64,000 bases of DNA from Halarchaeum grantii (GTDB taxonomy: Archaea > Halobacteriota > Halobacteria > Halobacteriales > Halobacteriaceae), in NCBI RefSeq assembly GCF_014647455.2, contig NZ_BMPF01000002.1, positions 1 through 64,000 of the forward strand, given 5' to 3'. The notes under the pieces were generated by a model, which had not been told where the DNA came from, searched no databases, and worked only from the letters and a program-made list of their open reading frames with translations. The position numbers were made by a program, and so were the translations under genes. The stretch's first letter is position 1. Each line of letters begins with the position of its first letter. Below are positions 26,029-34,172 of the stretch, in pieces.

Positions 26029-26304
26029 TCAGTGATACGGGTAGCGCGCCTGCGCACCGCAGTCGCAGGTGACGACGACGTGGCCGTCCTGCAGGCGGAC
26101 GCGGGCGTTCCGCCCGGGAATCAGGTAGGTGTTGCAGGCGTCGCAGGTGAAGCGGACGAGGTCGCGGGGGAGGCGCAGGCGGTTGCGCTCGGCGATACGG
26201 CGGGCGAGTCGGACGTACTCGCGCGAGCGCCCGTACTCGCCGTCGCGCGCGGCGGCTTCGGCGAGCGCGGTGAGTCGCTCGATGCGTTCCTCCGCGACGG
26301 TCAT
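26029..26304 (-). CDS. rnp4: Ribonuclease P protein component 4
   Basis: 91 residues. Rpr2/Rnp4 family: an N-terminal helical pair (EERIERLTALAEAAARDG...RSREYVRLARRIAERNRLRLPR) and a zinc ribbon with CDAC near 54 and CDCGAQARYPY near 80. It pairs with Rnp1 on the RNase P RNA to mature the 5' ends of tRNAs. The start MTVAEERIERL at 26304 is family-consistent. Upstream and divergent is a glycosyltransferase gene. Confidence 0.95.
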   Translation of the reverse strand: MTVAEERIERLTALAEAAARDGEYGRSREYVRLARRIAERNRLRLPRDLVRFTCDACNTYLIPGRNARVRLQDGHVVVTCDCGAQARYPYH

Positions 26305-26376
26305 ACCCCGAGAGTCGGCGACGGCGCCCGAAAACCGTTCCGGTAGGTCTTTCGCCGCCGCCCCGCACCACACCGT

Positions 26377-27462
26377 ATGCGCACCCTCGACTACCTCGAA
26401 TTCGAGGACCGCCTGCGCGGCGGCATCGTCACGGCGACCCGCCAGCAGCGCAAAGCCCTCCGCAGGCAGGGGGTTGACGTCGCCGAGTCGCCGTGGCGCG
26501 CGGGCGATCCGGTGCGTTCGCTCGGCACCGCGTTCGCGGGGCTGGGCTACTTCGACGACTACGACGTCGCGCACTGCAACACCATCGGCCCCGGGTCGCT
26601 CGCGGTCGCCCGGCACGCGAAACGCGAGGACGTCCCGCTCGTCCTCCACGCGCACACGACGGGCGAGGACTTCGCGGGCTCGTTCCGGTACTCCGAGCGC
26701 GCCGTCCCCGCGCTGAAGGCCTACCTGAAGCGCTTCTACGCGCAGGCGGACGTCGTGCTCTGCCCGAGCGACTACACGCGCTCGGTCCTCGAGTCCTACC
26801 CCGTCGACGCCCCGATACGCACGGTGTCGAACGGCGTGGACGTCGAGAGCCTCGAGGGGTACGAGTCGTTCCGCGAGGAGACGCGCGAGCGCTTCGACCT
26901 CGAGGGGATGGTGGTCTTCTCCGTCGGCGAGGTCTTCGAGCGCAAGGGCCTCTCGACGTTCTGCCGACTCGCGGAGCGCACCGACTACGACTTCGCGTGG
27001 TTCGGCCACTACGAGACGGGCGCGGCGGCGAGCGCCGAGGTCACGAAGTGGACGCAAAACCCCCCGGAGAACGTGACGTTCACGGGGTTCGTCGAGGACA
27101 AGCGGATGGCGTTCGGCGCGGGCGACGTCTACTGCTTCCCGACGAAGAACGAGAACCAGGGGATCGCCGTCCTCGAGGCGATGGCGACCGGGAAGCCGGT
27201 CGTGCTCCGGGACATCCCGGTCTTCGAGGAGTTCTTCGAGGACGGCCACGACTGCCTGAAGTGCGAGACCGAAGCGGAGTTCCGCGACGCCCTCGAGCGA
27301 CTCGCCGCCGAACCCGAACTGCGCGAGCGCCTCGGGGCGAACGCGCGCGAGACGGCGAACGAGCACTCGCTCGCGCGCGTCGGCGAGCGCCTCACGGACG
27401 TCTACCGGGCGCTGTTGAACGGGGAGGTGCCGCCCGAGTCGACCGAACCGATGGACGGATAG
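26377..27462 (+). CDS. GT4-type glycosyltransferase
   Basis: 361 residues, GT-B fold. The nucleotide-sugar E-x7-E motif is at about 265-277 (NENQGIAVLEAMATGKPVVLR); other motifs are LHAHTTGEDFAGS and VSNGVDVESL. Cytosolic or membrane-peripheral. It is followed 23 bp later by a second GT4 gene, so the two probably act in sequence on one glycan, plausibly a glycolipid or a surface glycan; substrate and linkage cannot be read from sequence. The unusual N-terminus RTLDYLEFEDRLRGGIVTATRQQ replaces the usual Gly-rich first loop. Confidence 0.88.
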   Translation: MRTLDYLEFEDRLRGGIVTATRQQRKALRRQGVDVAESPWRAGDPVRSLGTAFAGLGYFDDYDVAHCNTIGPGSLAVARHAKREDVPLVLHAHTTGEDFAGSFRYSERAVPALKAYLKRFYAQADVVLCPSDYTRSVLESYPVDAPIRTVSNGVDVESLEGYESFREETRERFDLEGMVVFSVGEVFERKGLSTFCRLAERTDYDFAWFGHYETGAAASAEVTKWTQNPPENVTFTGFVEDKRMAFGAGDVYCFPTKNENQGIAVLEAMATGKPVVLRDIPVFEEFFEDGHDCLKCETEAEFRDALERLAAEPELRERLGANARETANEHSLARVGERLTDVYRALLNGEVPPESTEPMDG

Positions 27463-27485
27463 GCCCGCGCGCCACAGTCGGGCGT

Positions 27486-28583
27486 ATGCAGCCACGCGTC
27501 GCGGCGTTCACGGACACCTACCTCCCGACGGTCAACGGCGCGACCTACACGGTGCGGACGTGGCGCGAGCGCTGGCAGGCCCGCGGCGGTCGGATGGACG
27601 TCGTCTACCCGGACGCGGACTACGAGCCCGACCCCGGCGAGCATCCCGTGGCCAGCCTCGACTTCCCCTTCTACGAGGGCTATCGCCTCGCGCTCCCGCA
27701 CACGCCGCGCGGCGTCGTCACCCCGGACGTCGTCCACGCCCACTCGCCGTTCGCGGTCGGGCTCGCGGGCTACCGCTACGCCCGCCGTCAGGACGCGCCG
27801 TTCGTCGTCTCCTACCACACGCCGACGAGCGAGTACGTCGAGTACCTCGCGCCGGACGCGCTCGTCGCGCCCCTCGAACGCGCGAGCGAGCGCTGGGAGC
27901 GGTCCTTCCTCGACCGGGCGGACCTCGTGCTCGCGCCGAGCGAGCGAACCTGCGCACACGTCCGCGACCTCGGCGTCACCACGCCCGTCGAGGCGCTCTC
28001 GAACGGCGTGGACGTCGAGTTCTTCGCGCCGACGGAGAGCGCAGCGTTCCGCGAGCGCCACGGCCTCGGCGACGGCCCGCTCGTCGGCTACACGGGCCGC
28101 CACGGCTACGAGAAGCGCCTGCACGACCTCGTGGACGCCGTCGCGGGGCTCGACGCGACGCTCGTCGTCGGCGGGGACGGCCCCGCGCGCGACGACCTGG
28201 AAGCCCGCGCCCGCGAGCGTGACGTCGACGCGCGCTTCCTCGGCTTCCTCGACCGCGAGGAGCTCCCGGCGTTCTACAGCGCGCTCGACGTCTTCGCGTT
28301 CCCGAGCCCCGTCGAGACCGAGGGCCTCGTCGCGCTGGAGGCGAACGCCTGCGGGACGCCGGTCGTCGGCGCGGACGCCGGCGCGCTCGTCGAGACGGTC
28401 GACGACGGCGAGACCGGCTACCACTACCCGGTGGGCGACGTTGATGCGTTCCGCGACGCGATCCGGCGCGCGCTCGACGAACGGGCGTCGCTCTCCGAGG
28501 CGTGCGTCACGCGGCGTGAAGAAGTGAGCGTTTCGCGGGCGATCGACCGCTTAGAGACGGCGTACGCCCGCGTCCTCGATTAG
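27486..28583 (+). CDS. GT4-type glycosyltransferase (diacylglycerol glycosyltransferase-like)
   Basis: 365 residues. Starts RVAAFTDTYLPTVNGATYTV, the pattern of lipid and phosphatidylinositol GT4 enzymes. DVVHAHSPFAVGLAG, the SNGVDVEFF linker and the E-x7-E motif VETEGLVALEANACGTPVV (about 276-294) are all present. Together with the preceding gene it may build a glycolipid headgroup on archaeol; this is inferred from similarity to bacterial diacylglycerol glucosyltransferases. The stop codon overlaps the convergent Gly/Met-rich gene by 4 bp (28580-28583). Confidence 0.88.
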   Translation: MQPRVAAFTDTYLPTVNGATYTVRTWRERWQARGGRMDVVYPDADYEPDPGEHPVASLDFPFYEGYRLALPHTPRGVVTPDVVHAHSPFAVGLAGYRYARRQDAPFVVSYHTPTSEYVEYLAPDALVAPLERASERWERSFLDRADLVLAPSERTCAHVRDLGVTTPVEALSNGVDVEFFAPTESAAFRERHGLGDGPLVGYTGRHGYEKRLHDLVDAVAGLDATLVVGGDGPARDDLEARARERDVDARFLGFLDREELPAFYSALDVFAFPSPVETEGLVALEANACGTPVVGADAGALVETVDDGETGYHYPVGDVDAFRDAIRRALDERASLSEACVTRREEVSVSRAIDRLETAYARVLD

Positions 28584-29008
28584 TCGCGGTCCTCGAGCGC
28601 GTTCGCGATGCGGTCGAGCTTGTTGTTCGTTCGCTCGACCTCCTTGCGGAGCTGTTCGAGCTCGCGGCCGATCTTCTTCTGTGCGCCCGATTCCTCCTCG
28701 CCGCCGCGGCCGCCGGGACCGCCGCCCATCCCGCCGGGGCCGCCACCGCCGCCCATCATGCCGCCCATCATCTGCGCGAACGGGTTGCCGCCGGCACCGC
28801 CGGGGCCGCCACCGCCGCCCATCCCGCCGGGGCCGCCTTCGCCGCCCATGCGCTCGCGGAGCTCCTCGCGACGGTCGCCCTCGTCGCCCTCGCGCTCCTC
28901 GCGCTGCTCGCGGATCTCCTCGACGCGCTCGCGGAAGGACTTCGTCTCCTCGTCTCCTTCGCCGGCGTCGGCGTCGGTACCCTCGTTCTCGTGGTCGTCG
29001 TCTGCCAT
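28580..29008 (-). CDS. Gly/Met-rich low-complexity protein with terminal coiled coils
   Basis: 142 residues in three parts: an acidic N-terminal coiled coil (about 15-55, ERVEEIREQREEREG), a Gly/Pro/Met-rich centre (about 56-105, with repeats of GGPGGMGG and the hydrophobic NPFAQMMGGMMGG), and a C-terminal coiled coil (about 110-140, KKIGRELEQLRKEVERTNNKLD). A self-assembling or scaffold role is possible, but no family is recognised. The centre is encoded by imperfect gcc/ccg repeats, which may vary in length between strains. Confidence 0.7.
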   Translation of the reverse strand: MADDDHENEGTDADAGEGDEETKSFRERVEEIREQREEREGDEGDRREELRERMGGEGGPGGMGGGGGPGGAGGNPFAQMMGGMMGGGGGPGGMGGGPGGRGGEEESGAQKKIGRELEQLRKEVERTNNKLDRIANALEDRD

Positions 29009-29065
29009 ACGCGGTCTTTCACGTGTCGGTGTGAAAAGCCCTGTGTCACCGGCCAGTGAGGGAGC

Positions 29066-29407
29066 CTACGAGAACGCGTCCGCGTCGCGCGCGAGCCGAG
29101 CGACGACGGCGGCGGCGACGAGGAGGACGACGACGTCGAAGCCCGCACGAAAGAGCGGTTGGTAGCGCGCGCTCGCCCAGACCCCGATGAGCGTGCCGAC
29201 GGTCGTGTAGAGGTTCACGGCGGCGACGAGCGCGAGCACGCCCGCGATGGCGATGCCGAGCCAGCGCGCGACGCGCACAAGCGAGCGGCCGGTCGAGTCG
29301 GTCGAACCGGCCGGCTCCGCGCCGTCGTCGGCTCCCGTCGCCGACGCGTCGTCGACGCGTTCGACGGCGTCCGCCGGCTCGTCCGGGTCGCGTGCGGGGT
29401 CGCTCAC
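29066..29407 (-). CDS. Small membrane protein downstream of the PGF-CTERM gene
   Basis: 113 residues from a GTG start. An acidic disordered N-terminal half (about 1-45) is followed by two helices (about 52-75 and 85-105). The GTG at 29407 overlaps the TGA stop of the upstream PGF-CTERM gene (GTGA, 29404-29407), so the two are translationally coupled. It may be a membrane partner of that surface protein; no family is recognised. Confidence 0.65.
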   Translation of the reverse strand: MSDPARDPDEPADAVERVDDASATGADDGAEPAGSTDSTGRSLVRVARWLGIAIAGVLALVAAVNLYTTVGTLIGVWASARYQPLFRAGFDVVVLLVAAAVVARLARDADAFS

Positions 29408-30402
29408 GCCGACCACCTCCGCGCGAGGAGGGCGACGCCAGCGAGCGCGGCGAGCGCGGCGGGGACGCCGAAGCCGGGCGTCCCGCCGCTCGTCTCGGTG
29501 GTCGTCCGAGACGGCTTTCCGCCCTCGCGCTCGGTTTCGAAGTCGCTGACGTCCAGTTCGACGTCTCGGGTGGTTTCGTTCACGCTGAGGGTGCGCGACG
29601 GGTCGAGGTTCGCGGCGGCCGTCGTCGAGTCGACGATGACGCCGTCCTTTCGGAGGATCGCGTCCACGTAGTAGTTGTAGTCGCTCGGGACGGCGAGCGT
29701 CGCGTTCGGCGTGACGGTGTGCCCGGACGCGACGTCCGAGACGGCGACGCTCGCGCGGTCCGCGACGAGGTTCGAGTCGGCCTGCCGCGCGACGTACTCG
29801 ACCGTGACCGGCTCGCTCTCCCCGCCCGTGTTCGTCACGTGCGCGGCGACGTCGAGCGTCGTGCGCTCGTCGCCCGCTTCGCGGACGGCGACGGCGACCG
29901 TCGGGATGACCCCGCCGGCGAACTCGTGGAAACGGATCGGACTCCGCGCGTACGCGGGCGTGAGCGCGCCGACGCCGCGCACCGAGCGGTGGCCGGTCGC
30001 GACTCGACTGCCGTTCTCGTAGACGACCGTCTCGATCCGGTAGCCGCCCGAGCGCTCGACGGTGAGTGTCGCCGTCGGGGCGCGCTCGCCCCCAGTGGTG
30101 AGCGTGCCGAGCGAGGCGGTGGCGCTCGTCGCGACGAACCCGCTCTCGAGGTCGATGGCGCGCGTGAGCACGGTGACGTTCCGAGCGGGGCCGCCGTCGT
30201 GGGTGACGTAGTTCGTCACGCCGAGCGTGACGGTGTCGCCGGCGACGGCGGTCGGCGCGACGGTCATCTCCGTGTACGCGATACGTGCGGGCGGGCGGTC
30301 CCGGTCGGGCGGCGCGAGCGCGCCGGGGACGGCGAGGGCGGCGACGAGCGACAGCGCGACGAGCGCGGTGGCGCCGCCGAGGAGGGCTCTCTCTGCGTTC
30401 AC
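29404..30402 (-). CDS. PGF-CTERM-anchored surface protein (DUF7490-like)
   Basis: 332 residues from a GTG start. N-terminal signal peptide (about 5-30, LVALSLVAALAVPGALA). Two Ig-like beta domains follow (about 45-150 and 155-275) with repeated VTN-type strands and several N-x-T/S sequons. The C-terminal sorting tail TPGFGVPAALAALAGVALLARRW carries the PGF motif recognised by archaeosortase A, which replaces the tail with a lipid anchor. A ttatcg TATA element lies about 27 bp upstream. The DUF7490 suggestion is tentative; the PGF-CTERM call is clear. Confidence 0.85.
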   Translation of the reverse strand: MNAERALLGGATALVALSLVAALAVPGALAPPDRDRPPARIAYTEMTVAPTAVAGDTVTLGVTNYVTHDGGPARNVTVLTRAIDLESGFVATSATASLGTLTTGGERAPTATLTVERSGGYRIETVVYENGSRVATGHRSVRGVGALTPAYARSPIRFHEFAGGVIPTVAVAVREAGDERTTLDVAAHVTNTGGESEPVTVEYVARQADSNLVADRASVAVSDVASGHTVTPNATLAVPSDYNYYVDAILRKDGVIVDSTTAAANLDPSRTLSVNETTRDVELDVSDFETEREGGKPSRTTTETSGGTPGFGVPAALAALAGVALLARRWSA

Positions 30403-30442
30403 GGCGGCGAATCACGAGCCAGCGATAAGTGTTTTCGGGGTG

Positions 30443-31207
30443 TCAGGAGAACGCGCCGAGGCTCGCCTGCAGGTCGCGCCCGCTCGCCTCCGCGCGCGCC
30501 TCGTGGCCGACGAGGTCCCGGAGGTCGACCGCGTACGTCGTGCCCGCGCGCTCGAGACAGCAGACGCGGCCCTGCACGCCGCGAACGGTCCCGGTCGCGA
30601 GCACTTCGGGGACGGGCTGGCTGTCGAGGGCGAACCCGTAGTCGAGTTCGAGCACCTCGACGGGGTCGAAGTCGGCGAGGGCGTCGCGCCAGACCGCCTC
30701 GTCCATCGACTCGTGGAGGCCCGCGACCTTCGTCGGGACGCGCACGCGGTCGGGGATGCCGTGCTCGGCCGCGATGTCGGCCTCGAGCTCGCGGGCGATC
30801 CGGCCGTTCTCGACCGTCCGAAGGTGTGCGGCGACGTCCGCGCCCTGCTCGCGCAGGCGGGTCTCGAGGCGCCACTCGCGCGTCACGCCGACCTTCACGG
30901 TCTCGGGCGCGAAACCCGCGAGGTAGACCGCGTGCGCCTCGTGGCAGTCCATCTCGTCCTTCAGGCACTCGCCCGTGCACTTCGCGCAGACCCACGTCGA
31001 GGTGTGCGCGCGACAGTACGGCGCGTCCGCGTTCGCGCAGGCGACGTGGCGACCCTCGGTTATCGTGCCCGCGCAGCGCCGCTCGCCGAGGGCGTACGCG
31101 AGGTCGGTGCCGGGTTCGAGGATGAGGCGAGTGAGGTCGCCGTCGCTCGCGAGGCGGAGCGCCGCGTCGTCCCCGGGTCGGCTCGGCCGGTAGCCCACGA
31201 ACTGCAC
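30443..31207 (-). CDS. DUF2797 family protein with cysteine cluster and GIY-YIG-like segment
   Basis: 254 residues from a GTG start (the CARDB-like upstream extension lacks support; a ggctttac TATA element lies 30 bp before this GTG). Cys/His-rich section (about 47-92): ERRCAG, HVACANADAPYC, WVCAKCTGEC, MDCHEAH. Directly after comes VYLAGFAPETVKVGVTREWRLETRLREQGA, which resembles the catalytic core of GIY-YIG nucleases (Y...KVG.T...R). DUF2797 is uncharacterised; a zinc-bound nucleic-acid enzyme is an inference. Confidence 0.82.
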   Translation of the reverse strand: MQFVGYRPSRPGDDAALRLASDGDLTRLILEPGTDLAYALGERRCAGTITEGRHVACANADAPYCRAHTSTWVCAKCTGECLKDEMDCHEAHAVYLAGFAPETVKVGVTREWRLETRLREQGADVAAHLRTVENGRIARELEADIAAEHGIPDRVRVPTKVAGLHESMDEAVWRDALADFDPVEVLELDYGFALDSQPVPEVLATGTVRGVQGRVCCLERAGTTYAVDLRDLVGHEARAEASGRDLQASLGAFS

Positions 31208-31292
31208 GCGCGACGCTACGCCGGGGCGGCGTAAAGCCGTGGCGAGTGCGCGGGACAAGAGCCAAGTGGCGACCCGGCGAACCGACGCCCAC

Positions 31293-31937
31293 ATGCCCTC
31301 CAACTCGACGGTCCGCAGGCTCCTCACCGACCCGAACGGCTTCTTCGCCGCGAAGGAGGACGCCGAGGAGTGGGGACTCCTCCGTCCCGCGCTCCTCGTC
31401 GCCGCCACCGGCGTCGTCGGCGCGGCCTCCGCCTACCTGATGACGAGTCTCGTGGTGAGCGCCCTCCCCGAGGACGCCCAAGGCGTCGGCGCCTTCATCG
31501 GCGTCGTCGGCGCGCTCGGTGCCTTCGTCGGCACCGTCCTCATCTGGGGCGTCCTCGCCGTCGTCTTCTTCGCCCTCAGCGCGCTCTTCGACGGCGAGGG
31601 GTCGCTGAAGAAGACGCTCGCGTACGTCGGCTGGGGCTACCTCCCGCAGCTGCTCGGCTCGGTCGTCAGCCTCGCGCTCACCTACGTCGGCCTCCGCGGG
31701 CTCACGCCGCCGAGCGACGCCTCGCAGTATCAGGCGTTCGTCCAGCAGCTCCAACAGCGCCCGATATTCCTCGTTTCCACCGCCGTCGGCGTCGTCTTCC
31801 TCCTCTGGGCGGGGTTCGTCTGGACGTTCGCGCTGAAGCACGCGCGCGACCTCGACGTCCGGCAGGCCGCGATCTCGGTGCTCGTCCCCGTCGGCCTCTA
31901 CGCGCTCTACCAACTCTCCTCGTACCTTCGGCTGTGA
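31293..31937 (+). CDS. Yip1-family membrane protein
   Basis: 214 residues. After LLTDPNGFFAAKEDAEEWGLLRP, the usual Yip1 entry, there are five hydrophobic helices (about 30-52, 62-92, 105-125, 150-175, 185-207). The family in prokaryotes is of unknown function. ATG at 31293 chosen because the family's NPNGFF-like start follows closely; an upstream in-frame ATG at 31239 overlaps the region before it. Confidence 0.8.
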   Translation: MPSNSTVRRLLTDPNGFFAAKEDAEEWGLLRPALLVAATGVVGAASAYLMTSLVVSALPEDAQGVGAFIGVVGALGAFVGTVLIWGVLAVVFFALSALFDGEGSLKKTLAYVGWGYLPQLLGSVVSLALTYVGLRGLTPPSDASQYQAFVQQLQQRPIFLVSTAVGVVFLLWAGFVWTFALKHARDLDVRQAAISVLVPVGLYALYQLSSYLRL

Positions 31938-31989
31938 CCCGCGGACCGGTGGCGGCAGCGTTTTAGCGCTGGCGCGTCACGTCACGCAC

Positions 31990-32034
31990 ATGATTGAACG
32001 CGCGTTCACACCCGACGCGAGGGGGCGACGATGA
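31990..32034 (+). CDS. 14-codon leader ORF coupled to the CARDB protein gene
   Basis: Encodes MIERAFTPDARGRR. A ttttag element at 31961-31966 lies 29 bp before its ATG, so on the leaderless rule translation should start here and not at 32031. Its TGA overlaps the next ATG (ATGA at 32031-32034), the arrangement for termination-reinitiation. It could be a regulatory leader peptide. Too short for family comparison. Confidence 0.45.
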   Translation: MIERAFTPDARGRR

Positions 32035-33506
32035 CCCGCTCGCGCTCGCGGACCGCCGTCGTCGCCGCCCTCCTGCTCGCCCTTCTCGTCGCGCCCGTCG
32101 CGCCCGCCATCGGCGCGAGCGCGACCTACGTCTCCATCACGGACGCGACCGTCACGCCAGGGTCGCCCGCGCCCGGCGACACCGTCACCGTCGACGCCAC
32201 CGTCCGCAACCTCGCGTCGAGCGGGTCGGGCTTCAGCATCGACTACGTCCGTCTCCTGACCGACGCCGGGCGCGTTCGCGGGTACGCGGGCGACCTCGGC
32301 ACGCTCGCACCGGGCAGCGAAATCGGCGTCCCGCTCACCACCACCTTCGACTCGGCGGGCACCTACCACCTCCGCGTCGAAGCGCACGGCACCACCGACA
32401 CCGGCGAGGAGAAGACCGTGAAGTACCCCGTCGTCGTGCGCGTCGGCGAACGCGGTCCCGCCGTCGACGTGGACGTGCCGAACGCCGTCGCGGGCGCCGC
32501 CTCCCCCGTCGACGTCACCGTCGCGAACGGCCTCGACACCGCCGTCAGGAACGTCCGCGTCACCCTCTCGGGCGAGGGCGTGCGCGTCGTCCAACCACGG
32601 CGCGTCGCCGCCACCGTCGAGTCCGGCGCGAGCGAGACGGTCACCTTCGACGCCATCGCCGCCGACGCGGGCGTCCACGACCTCAGTGCCACCGTCCACT
32701 ACAGCACGAGCGACGCCGACCGCGAAACCACCTACACCGTCCCCGTCACGTTCGCGCCGCTCCGCGAGGACGTCGCGCTCACGACCGAGCGCGTCGGCGA
32801 CGGGAGCGCGCTCCGCGTCGCCGTCACCAACCTCGGGAACGCCGCCCTGCGCGACGTCTCGATTCGCGGGGAGAGCGAGCGCGCCACCGTCACCGGCGCC
32901 ACCCTCGCGAGCGTTCCCGCCGGCGAGACCCGGACGGCCGTCGTGAACGCGAGCGGCCTCAGCGGCGAGACGCCCGTCCGCGTCGTCGCCAGCTACGACT
33001 ACGGCCCCGACACCCGGAGCGGAACCGTGAGCGCGGACGCCACCGTCGCCGCGAACCCCGGGCAGATCCGACTCACCGGCCTCGCGCTCGAACGGGAGAA
33101 CGGCGACCTCCACATCACCGGGAGCGCGAGCAACGTCGGCCTCGGCGCCGTCGACAGCGTCGTCGTCAGCGTCCTCCCCGGTGAGGGCGTCCAGCCCGCC
33201 TACCCCGGCAAGGAGTACTTCGTCGGCACCGTCCCGGAGAGCGACTTCGTGAGCTTCGACGTCTACGCGGCGACGAGCGCGAACGCGACGAGCGTCCCGC
33301 TCGAAGTCACCTACCTCACCGACGGCGCGCGACAGACGACCACCGTCGAGGTGCCGATCGACGACGCCCGACCCGCCACCCAACCCACCGAATCGAGCGA
33401 CGGCGGTGGCGGCTGGCTCGTCCCCGGTCTCGTCGGCCTCCTCGTCGTCGCCGGCGTCGCCGCCGCCGTCTACGTCGGATGGACGAACTACGCTCGCGGG
33501 GAGTAG
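32031..33506 (+). CDS. Secreted CARDB/Ig-like surface protein with C-terminal anchor, ABC partner
   Basis: 491 residues. Signal peptide about 1-29 (AALLLALLVAPVAPAIGA). Three or four CARDB-like beta domains (about 30-440) show repeated PGDTVTVDATVRN / VTVANGLDTAVRNV / VAVTNLGNAALRDV patterns. A single C-terminal TM helix (GGGWLVPGLVGLLVVAGVAAAVYVGW, about 458-482) ends in a short cytosolic tail. It is followed by an ATPase and a MacB-type permease in one operon, so it probably takes the place of the MacA-like periplasmic partner on the outer face. Confidence 0.82.
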   Translation: MTRSRSRTAVVAALLLALLVAPVAPAIGASATYVSITDATVTPGSPAPGDTVTVDATVRNLASSGSGFSIDYVRLLTDAGRVRGYAGDLGTLAPGSEIGVPLTTTFDSAGTYHLRVEAHGTTDTGEEKTVKYPVVVRVGERGPAVDVDVPNAVAGAASPVDVTVANGLDTAVRNVRVTLSGEGVRVVQPRRVAATVESGASETVTFDAIAADAGVHDLSATVHYSTSDADRETTYTVPVTFAPLREDVALTTERVGDGSALRVAVTNLGNAALRDVSIRGESERATVTGATLASVPAGETRTAVVNASGLSGETPVRVVASYDYGPDTRSGTVSADATVAANPGQIRLTGLALERENGDLHITGSASNVGLGAVDSVVVSVLPGEGVQPAYPGKEYFVGTVPESDFVSFDVYAATSANATSVPLEVTYLTDGARQTTTVEVPIDDARPATQPTESSDGGGGWLVPGLVGLLVVAGVAAAVYVGWTNYARGE

Positions 33507-33509
33507 CTC

Positions 33510-34172
33510 GTGGCCGTCATCGAAACCCGCGGCCTGACGAAGACCTACGAGTCCGGCCCCGAGACCGTCGACGCCCTCGTCGACGTCGACTTCGCGGTCG
33601 AGGAAGGCGAGTTCGTCTCCATCGTCGGCCCGTCCGGGAGCGGGAAGACCACGCTCCTCAACATGCTCGGCCTCCTCGACCAGCCGACCGCCGGCGACCT
33701 CTACGTCGCCGGCGAGGACGCCACCGCGCTCGAGGAGCGCGAGCGCACCCGCACCCGCAAGCGCTTCATCGGCTTCGTCTTCCAGCAGTTCTTCCTCATC
33801 CCGACGCTCACCGCACAGGAGAACGTCGAAGTGCCGCGACTCCTCGAGCACGACCCCCACACCGCCGAGCGCGCCGCCGACCTCCTCACGCAGTTCGGCC
33901 TCGGTGAGCGCCTCGACCACACCCCGGACGAGCTCTCCGGTGGGCAGAAACAGCGCGTCGCCATCGCGCGCTCGCTCATCAACGACCCGCGTCTCGTGCT
34001 CGCGGACGAACCCACCGGGAACCTCGACCGGACCACGAGCACGAAGATACTCGAAGAGTTCCAGCGCATCTGCGGGGAGGGCGTCGCCGTCATCGCCGTC
34101 ACGCACGACGAACTCCTCGAGGAGTACGTGGACCGCACGGTCGAGATCGTGGACGGTGAACTCACGCGATGA
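33510..34172 (+). CDS. ABC transporter ATP-binding protein (LolD/MacB type)
   Basis: 220 residues from a GTG start 3 bp after the previous stop. Walker A GPSGSGKTT at about 39-47, Q-loop FVFQQFF, signature LSGGQKQRVAIARSL at about 143-157, Walker B RLVLADEPTGNLD, switch His in AVTHD. The 220-residue length and TGNLD ending are those of LolD/MacB/FtsE ATPases, which power mechanotransmission rather than classic transport. Overlaps the permease by 4 bp (ATGA). Confidence 0.95.
   Translation: MAVIETRGLTKTYESGPETVDALVDVDFAVEEGEFVSIVGPSGSGKTTLLNMLGLLDQPTAGDLYVAGEDATALEERERTRTRKRFIGFVFQQFFLIPTLTAQENVEVPRLLEHDPHTAERAADLLTQFGLGERLDHTPDELSGGQKQRVAIARSLINDPRLVLADEPTGNLDRTTSTKILEEFQRICGEGVAVIAVTHDELLEEYVDRTVEIVDGELTR

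Noticed and set aside
28700-28860. Short gcc/ccg repeats as CRISPR or tandem intergenic repeat
   Set aside because: They lie inside a continuous coding frame and encode Gly/Pro/Met repeats.
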